Positions 15,833-20,203 of a stretch of DNA of 20,203 bases are shown piece after piece. Position 1 is the stretch's first letter. The number at the start of each line of letters is the position of its first letter. Source of the DNA: SZUA-287 sp036397975 (GTDB lineage: Bacteria > Bacteroidota > Ignavibacteria > UBA10030 > UBA6906); NCBI GenBank assembly GCA_036397975.1, contig DASWHW010000130.1:1-20203 (forward strand). Reading direction: 5' to 3'. Under the pieces are notes generated by a model. The model was given only the letters and a program-made list of their open reading frames with translations, was not told the origin of the DNA and ran no database searches. A program made the translations under genes and the position numbers.

Positions 15833-16252
15833 ATGGACGACGAAGAATTGTTGCTGACGGTGAACGCGCGTTTTTATGAAGCGTTCGAGGAGGGCGACCT
15901 CGATTTGCTGGACGAGGTGTGGTCCCACGAGGAGAGTGTACGCTGTGTCCATCCTGGTTGGGGAACGCTTGTCGGCTGGCGGTCCATCCGCAAAAGCTGG
16001 GAGTCCATCCTTGCGAATGGACAATCCATTCGTTTTTCGCTGCGCAATGTGATTCCGCGGGTCTACAACGATCTCGGCGTGATCGTCCTTGAAGAGGAAA
16101 TTGTTTTTGGCGGGGATCAGGTTCCACAAATTGTTCGCGCGATAGCCACGAACCTCTTCGAGCGTTCCGGAGGTGAATGGAAGATGATTCATCACCATGC
16201 GTCTCCTGTGATGCTGAACGCGGGCAACGAACTTTCCTACAGATTCAACTAA
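15833..16252 (+). CDS. NTF2/SnoaL-like domain protein (DUF4440 type)
   Basis: This 139-residue protein matches the NTF2-like superfamily. A helical start (LLTVNARFYEAFEEGDLDLLDEVW) is followed by VRCVHPGWGTLVGWRSIRKSW, a strand-rich middle, and the closing WKMIHHHASPVM. The superfamily forms a cone-shaped pocket used by isomerases, cyclases, dehydratases and many non-enzymatic ligand binders, so function cannot be assigned. It has no signal peptide. It is the first gene of the squalene operon: its TAA is followed directly by the TTG start of hpnC in the same frame. This suggests a role tied to isoprenoid handling, which is an inference from position only. No clear Shine-Dalgarno sequence precedes the ATG. 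Confidence 0.85.
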   Translation: MDDEELLLTVNARFYEAFEEGDLDLLDEVWSHEESVRCVHPGWGTLVGWRSIRKSWESILANGQSIRFSLRNVIPRVYNDLGVIVLEEEIVFGGDQVPQIVRAIATNLFERSGGEWKMIHHHASPVMLNAGNELSYRFN

Positions 16253-17116
16253 TTGGCCGATCAATCATCCCGTTCGGTACAAGAGGCGATTGACCACTGT
16301 GAACGCCTTACGCGTGCCCACTACGAAAATTTCCCTGTCGCGTCTCGTCTACTTCCGGCACGTGTTCGTCCCGCTATTTTCAGCATCTACGCATTTGCCC
16401 GCACTGCCGATGATTTTGCGGATGAGGGCGAAGTTACGAAGGAAGAACGCCTGGCGAGGCTGGATGAATGGGGAGGAAAGCTGAAAAAGTGCTATCGTGG
16501 CGCAGCAACCGACCCGATTTTCATTGCGCTGGCGGAAACGGTGGCGTCCCGCGGCATACCAAGCAAACCCCTGGAAGATTTGCTCGCTGCATTCCGGATG
16601 GACGTAACGAAATCGAGGTACAACACGTTCGACGAGGTGCAATATTACTGCGCTCATTCCGCAAACCCTGTTGGCCGTCTCATTTTGCAAATATTCGGTT
16701 ATGTGAATGAGGAGAATGTTGCCAGATCGGATGAGTTTTGCACCGCCTTGCAATTGGCCAATTTTTGGCAGGATGTTTCGATTGATGCCCGAAAATCACG
16801 TGTTTATATTCCCCTTGACGATATTAGTCGATTTGGCTATACTGAAACCGAGTTATTCGCTCGTGTGTTTAACGAGCGTTTCAGAGAATTGATGAAGTTT
16901 CAGGTGGAGAGGACGGAGGCGATGCTTCAACGGGCGAAACCACTAGTCTCAAAAGTGGGAAGGGATCTTCGCCTCGAGTTGGGGCTGACATGGAATGGTG
17001 GAATGACCATTCTCAATAAGATACGCCGGCTCAACTATGAAGTTCTCTCTCACCGACCGAGTATTACGAAATTGGATGCTGTGCCTTTGTTTTTGAAATC
17101 AATCCTGGGATTATGA
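16253..17116 (+). CDS. hpnC: HpnC, hydroxysqualene synthase-type prenyl synthase
   Basis: This 287-residue squalene/phytoene synthase-fold protein has the first Asp-rich motif ADDFADE at 52-58 and the second region ALQLANFWQDVSID at 165-178. SANPVGRLILQIFGY at 136-150 is a HpnC hallmark. In the bacterial three-enzyme route HpnD makes presqualene diphosphate from two farnesyl diphosphates, HpnC turns that into hydroxysqualene, and HpnE reduces it to squalene. The start is TTG 16253, directly after the TAA of the upstream gene; there is no other in-frame start before conserved sequence. The TGA overlaps the ATG of hpnD (ATGA). Confidence 0.94.
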   Translation: MADQSSRSVQEAIDHCERLTRAHYENFPVASRLLPARVRPAIFSIYAFARTADDFADEGEVTKEERLARLDEWGGKLKKCYRGAATDPIFIALAETVASRGIPSKPLEDLLAAFRMDVTKSRYNTFDEVQYYCAHSANPVGRLILQIFGYVNEENVARSDEFCTALQLANFWQDVSIDARKSRVYIPLDDISRFGYTETELFARVFNERFRELMKFQVERTEAMLQRAKPLVSKVGRDLRLELGLTWNGGMTILNKIRRLNYEVLSHRPSITKLDAVPLFLKSILGL

Positions 17117-17994
17117 GCGCAACTGCGGCTGCCATAACAAAGAATAGTAATACGAACTTCTATTACTCATTCTCCCTCCTCCCGAAGCATAAGCGGGAAG
17201 CCATCAATACCGTGTACGCTTTTTGCCGGTATACGGATGATATTGTGGATGAAGGGACCGACGACCGGTCGAAAGCGATTCACCTCAAAAAGTGGCGTCA
17301 GGAACTCGGCAAGGCGATCGAGCGACAGTCAAGCTATCCAATGCTCAACCAGCTCACAGCGACCGCCCGAAGGTTCAACATTCCTGTCGAACATTTTTAC
17401 GAACTCATACGTGGCATGGAACTCGATCTCTCGAAGAGCCGGTACGAAACCTTCGAGGATTTGAGAGAGTATTGCTATCTCGTGGCGTCATCGGTTGGAT
17501 TGATGTGTCGGCAGATTTTCGGATACAAAAACGAATCGACACGTGAATACGCGGTCAATCTCGGGATTGCCCTTCAACTCACCAACATCATTCGGGATGT
17601 GAAAGACGACGCAAAGAAGGGGAGAATCTATTTTCCGCGGGAGGACATGGAGCGGTTTGGATACACGGAGGAGGATCTCCTCAATTTCCGCTACACACCC
17701 GAATTTGTAAACCTTATGCGCTTTCAGTTTGAACGCGCCTGCTCTTACTTCGACGCTGCGCATAATGCGTTGCGAGACGAAGACAAGCGCTTCTTCTTTG
17801 CCGCGCGTGTTATGTGGTCGATCTATGCCCATGTTCTCCGCAGAATCGAGCGCCGAAACTTCAACGTCTTCGAAGGTCGCATTTCCATTTCAACTCTCCT
17901 CAAGCTCCTCATTACATTCAGGTATTGGCTGAGTCATCACCTGAAGTATGCGAACCCCTGGGCGTTGAGATTCCTCGTTTTGCTTTCCTGGTGA
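17113..17994 (+). CDS. hpnD: HpnD, presqualene diphosphate synthase
   Basis: This 293-residue paralogue of HpnC condenses two farnesyl diphosphates to presqualene diphosphate. Motifs are YAFCRYTDDIVDE at 35-47, ELDLSKSRYETFEDLREYC at about 103-121, and LTNIIRDVKDDAKKGRIYFP at 156-175, with both Mg-binding Asp clusters intact. The C-terminal stretch after about 262 (LLKLLITFRYWLSHH to LVLLSW) is hydrophobic and may touch the membrane. The start overlaps hpnC by ATGA, and the stop overlaps hpnE by GTGA. A CrtM/CrtB-type role is less likely, since HpnC and HpnE flank it. Confidence 0.95.
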   Translation: MSATAAAITKNSNTNFYYSFSLLPKHKREAINTVYAFCRYTDDIVDEGTDDRSKAIHLKKWRQELGKAIERQSSYPMLNQLTATARRFNIPVEHFYELIRGMELDLSKSRYETFEDLREYCYLVASSVGLMCRQIFGYKNESTREYAVNLGIALQLTNIIRDVKDDAKKGRIYFPREDMERFGYTEEDLLNFRYTPEFVNLMRFQFERACSYFDAAHNALRDEDKRFFFAARVMWSIYAHVLRRIERRNFNVFEGRISISTLLKLLITFRYWLSHHLKYANPWALRFLVLLSW

Positions 17995-19304
17995 ATTCAT
18001 CACGCGTTGTGATTGTGGGAGGAGGGATCAGTGGTCTCTCCGCGGGCGTTGCTTTGAGTGAACGCGGTATTCCCGTCATCGTGCTTGATCAAAAACCGGT
18101 GATGGGGGGGCGTGCCTACTCTTTTTATGACGCGACCTCTGGCGACATCGTTGACAATGGCCAGCATGTGTTGATCGCAGGCTATTCCCGCACATTCAAT
18201 TTTCTCCGCCGCATCGGGACTCTGCAACAGCTCACCATTCAACCGAGTCTTTCTATTCTCTTTCACCATCCCCAAAGAGGCTTCCGTCGGTTCACTCTTC
18301 CGCATTTGCCCTCGCCCTTTCATTTTCTTGCAGGAATTCTCACGTGCAGTCTCTGGTCGTTTCACGATCGTCTTAAACTTCTCCGTGCCGGTGCAAGTTT
18401 CTTGAAAACTGAACGGAGGATGAACGAGGAACTTCGGGACTTGACGATCAAACAATGGTTGGATGGTGCTGGGCAAGATGAAGAGCTGCAGCGAACGTTC
18501 TGGAATCCCCTTGCGATTGCTATTATGAACGAGCAGCCATCAGTCGCGTCTGCCTTAACGTTTGCAACATCTCTGCGGAAAGCGTTTTTGGGTTCCCGTC
18601 TGTCAGCGGCAATTGCGCTGCCGACAACAGGCCTTAATGAGCTGTATGTGCAGCACGCCGCAGAGTTCATTACATCGCATGGAGGTGAGATCCGTTGCAA
18701 CGGCGATGTCGATTCCGTTTCTGTGAAAGCGAAAAATGTCCTTGGTGTTCAACTGCGAGGTGGTGAGATGGTTGAGGGGCGTGCAGTTATTCTTGCTGTT
18801 CCTCCGCACAAATTGCGGCCGCTTCTTCCGGCAGAGATTCCTTTCGATCCTACCATCTTTTCCTGGTCCCCCATTGTCTCAGTCCATTTATGGTTTGAGA
18901 AGGATTTCATGAATGATGATTTTGTCGGGATCATTGGACGAACGACGCAATGGCTTTTCAACAGGAGGAAGATCAACCGTGAAGCCGGGAAAGGCGGACA
19001 TGTGTCCGCGGTGATCAGCGCAGCACATGAATTGGTTGACAAGAGCAACGAGGAGACCCTGGCTACTGTCTTGACCGACATTCGAAGCGTCTATCCTCAA
19101 GTCACGGCGCCAACGCATTTCCTCGTCATTAGAGAGAAGCGTGCGACATATTCCTCTAATCCAACAGTTGATCTGCAAAGACCGGGTCATAAGACGTCGA
19201 TGGAGAATTTGTATTTGGCTGGCGACTGGACGGCAACTGGTTTTCCGGCGACTATTGAGGGTGCGGTGATCAGCGGTGAGCGATGTGCCGCTGAGATTGT
19301 CTAG
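17991..19304 (+). CDS. hpnE: HpnE, FAD-dependent hydroxysqualene dehydroxylase
   Basis: This 437-residue flavoprotein of the phytoene-desaturase-like amine oxidase class has a dinucleotide-binding motif, VVIVGGGISGLSAG (6-19), GGRAYSF near 38-44, and the C-terminal FAD motif NLYLAGDWTATGFPATIEGA. HpnE reduces hydroxysqualene to squalene, the last of the three steps. GTG 17991 is chosen as the start: it sits inside the hpnD stop (GTGA) and immediately before the Rossmann strand. The frame is open back to 17814, but that extension is the out-of-frame tail of hpnD. Downstream are 172 bases without a clear terminator. Confidence 0.94.
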   Translation: MNSSRVVIVGGGISGLSAGVALSERGIPVIVLDQKPVMGGRAYSFYDATSGDIVDNGQHVLIAGYSRTFNFLRRIGTLQQLTIQPSLSILFHHPQRGFRRFTLPHLPSPFHFLAGILTCSLWSFHDRLKLLRAGASFLKTERRMNEELRDLTIKQWLDGAGQDEELQRTFWNPLAIAIMNEQPSVASALTFATSLRKAFLGSRLSAAIALPTTGLNELYVQHAAEFITSHGGEIRCNGDVDSVSVKAKNVLGVQLRGGEMVEGRAVILAVPPHKLRPLLPAEIPFDPTIFSWSPIVSVHLWFEKDFMNDDFVGIIGRTTQWLFNRRKINREAGKGGHVSAVISAAHELVDKSNEETLATVLTDIRSVYPQVTAPTHFLVIREKRATYSSNPTVDLQRPGHKTSMENLYLAGDWTATGFPATIEGAVISGERCAAEIV

Positions 19305-19389
19305 CGTAGCGATGGGTTAGAACCCTTTTGTGATTTTGGATTTCGAGATTGTTTGCCCATTGCCACCTCATAGCCGGGATTTGATATTG

Positions 19390-19411
19390 GAAGTCCCTCC
19401 CGGGGAGCTTC
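19390..19411. repeat. Imperfect hairpin ahead of the response regulator
   Basis: GAAGTCCC (19390-19397) pairs with GGGA and CTTC (19403-19411) around a 5-base loop, with one bulged G at 19407. No T-run follows. It may be a leader structure or chance. Confidence 0.3.
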
Positions 19412-19476
19412 GTTGCATCTCAAAACCTAATTCCTGATATTATCGTCGGTCACCCACCTACTAAAGAAGAAACTCC

Positions 19477-19848
19477 ATGCTGAAAGATAAGCTTGTCCTC
19501 TTAGTCGATGATGAACCGTCACTGCTTAGTGCGACGCGCACGGGTCTTGTTGATCGTGGGTTTACCGTCAAAGCGGTCGACGGCGCCGAGGATGCCATGA
19601 AGGCTCTCGAATCAATGAAACCGAGCATTGTCGTCTCCGACCTCGTGATGCCGGGGACGAACGGCTTTGAACTCTTCCAGGAAATGAAGAAGGAAGCTGA
19701 GTACCGCGCTATCCCATTCGTGTTCCTCACGGCTGTTGACGATTACTATGCAAGGAAATTCGGTAAGGATATGGGCGCATCGTACATTACAAAGCCCGTG
19801 GATCTGGATGAACTTGAACAGATTCTGAAGGACAAGCTCGGCGAGTGA
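19477..19848 (+). CDS. Single-domain response regulator (CheY-like receiver)
   Basis: This 123-residue receiver domain has no output domain. The acidic pocket is Asp11 and Asp12, the phosphoacceptor is Asp55 in VSDLVMPGTNG, the switch Thr is Thr85 in FLTA, and the conserved Lys is Lys106 in YITKPVD. It would be phosphorylated by a histidine kinase that is not in the window and would act through protein-protein contact. ATG 19477 fits the family start; only a weak AAGAAG precedes it. Its TGA overlaps the GTG of the next gene (GTGA), so the two are coupled. A weak possible promoter (TTGCAT 19413-19418, TATTAT 19438-19443, spacing 19) is not counted as a feature. Confidence 0.93.
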   Translation: MLKDKLVLLVDDEPSLLSATRTGLVDRGFTVKAVDGAEDAMKALESMKPSIVVSDLVMPGTNGFELFQEMKKEAEYRAIPFVFLTAVDDYYARKFGKDMGASYITKPVDLDELEQILKDKLGE

Positions 19849-20203
19849 GTTCCTCTGCACTGAATATCGATGCCTCGTCCGGGGCATCACACGTTTCTGA
19901 CCGCACATCCGTTGTTGCCCAACGAATCGAGTTCCTTGATTTCATGCGCGGCTTTGCTGTGATGGTGATGGTGATCGGCCATAGTGTGGATTCCGTTCTG
20001 AGCGCCGAAGCGAGAACAACTGATTTTTTTGGCATCTATGATTTCATCAGAGGATTCACCGCACCTCTTTTCCTTTTCGTCGCAGGATTTTCTTTTCTCG
20101 TTGCTACGGAAAAGCGGTGGAACGAGTATCAATCGTTCACTCACCCGTTACGCAAACGTCTCAGGAAGATGCTCCTGTTGCTGGTGATCGGCTACGCACT
20201 CCA
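19845..20203 (+). CDS. DUF1624/HGSNAT-like membrane acyltransferase, 3' end outside window
   Basis: A frame with no stop from GTG 19845 to the window end encodes at least 119 residues. After a polar N-terminus of about 30 residues comes RIEFLDFMRGFAVMVMVIGH, the first helix and conserved LDxxRGxAV...GH of the DUF1624/heparan-alpha-glucosaminide acetyltransferase and acyltransferase-3 superfamily. FIRGFTAPLFLFVAGFSFLV is the second helix, followed by a basic loop and a third helix starting LLLLVIGYAL. Such proteins move acyl groups across the membrane onto sugars or lipids. The GTG overlaps the response regulator stop, and no ATG lies before conserved sequence. Roughly the first third is seen. 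Confidence 0.85.
   Translation, partial: MSSSALNIDASSGASHVSDRTSVVAQRIEFLDFMRGFAVMVMVIGHSVDSVLSAEARTTDFFGIYDFIRGFTAPLFLFVAGFSFLVATEKRWNEYQSFTHPLRKRLRKMLLLLVIGYAL

Noticed and set aside
17814..17990. A 59-residue N-terminal extension of HpnE
   Set aside because: This stretch is the hpnD coding sequence in another frame; the Rossmann motif starts right after GTG 17991.
19312..19329. GGGTTAGAACCCTTTT as an hpnE terminator
   Set aside because: The stem is only four pairs with a four-base loop; not convincing.

Overview
The window looks like a chromosomal segment of a bacterium in the Ignavibacteriota/Chlorobiota side of the FCB (Bacteroidota-related) superphylum. The pointers are a Por-secretion (type IX) sorting domain with the HPNHPNPFNPTTTI signature, a surface or lipoprotein family I know from Ignavibacteria, and the hpnCDE squalene genes. 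Protein families and gene order support this; no rRNA is present, so the placement is an inference. Most genes are core or housekeeping. I see no phage, IS element, CRISPR array or classic defence locus.

Layout. 1-1704 (+) is a decaying region. It holds a surface-protein pseudogene with an amber codon where the family has Trp and a later frameshift, then an orphan, frameshifted type IX C-terminal sorting domain, closed by a strong terminator. 1891-5274 (+) holds a rhomboid protease and a PhzF-like isomerase (5 bases apart), an exported DUF547 protein, a PnuC-type nicotinamide riboside transporter and a YbjQ-family protein. 5373-8200 (+) is a translationally coupled pair of M16 peptidase-family proteins: one has the HxxEH zinc site, the other has lost it. 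8365-10756 (+) is cydAB, a cytochrome bd oxidase with a short Q-loop, ended by a terminator shared with the converging strand.

10812-15677 (-) reads, in transcription order, tRNA(CAU), tilS, hpt, ftsH, then a dolichol/phytol-kinase-like membrane protein. tilS-hpt-ftsH is an old conserved order also found in Bacillus. The genes overlap or are very close, so they are probably one transcript. The tRNA has a CAU anticodon, the anticodon class that TilS modifies when the tRNA is Ile2, but its acceptor stem looks more like elongator Met.

15833-19304 (+) diverges from the tRNA across a 155-base region that carries a good sigma70-type promoter in each direction. It encodes a small NTF2/SnoaL-like protein followed with no gap by hpnC, hpnD and hpnE, which together convert farnesyl diphosphate to squalene. 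19477-20203 (+) is a single-domain response regulator overlapping the start of a DUF1624/HGSNAT-like membrane acyltransferase that runs off the window.

The most useful points for follow-up are the specific lesions in the 5' pseudogenes, the hairpins around the tRNA-tilS start, the TAA/TTG junction between the NTF2-like gene and hpnC, the kinase-like gene after ftsH, and the catalytically dead M16 partner. I did not find a convincing undescribed system; the NTF2-like/hpnCDE linkage is the nearest candidate for new biology.
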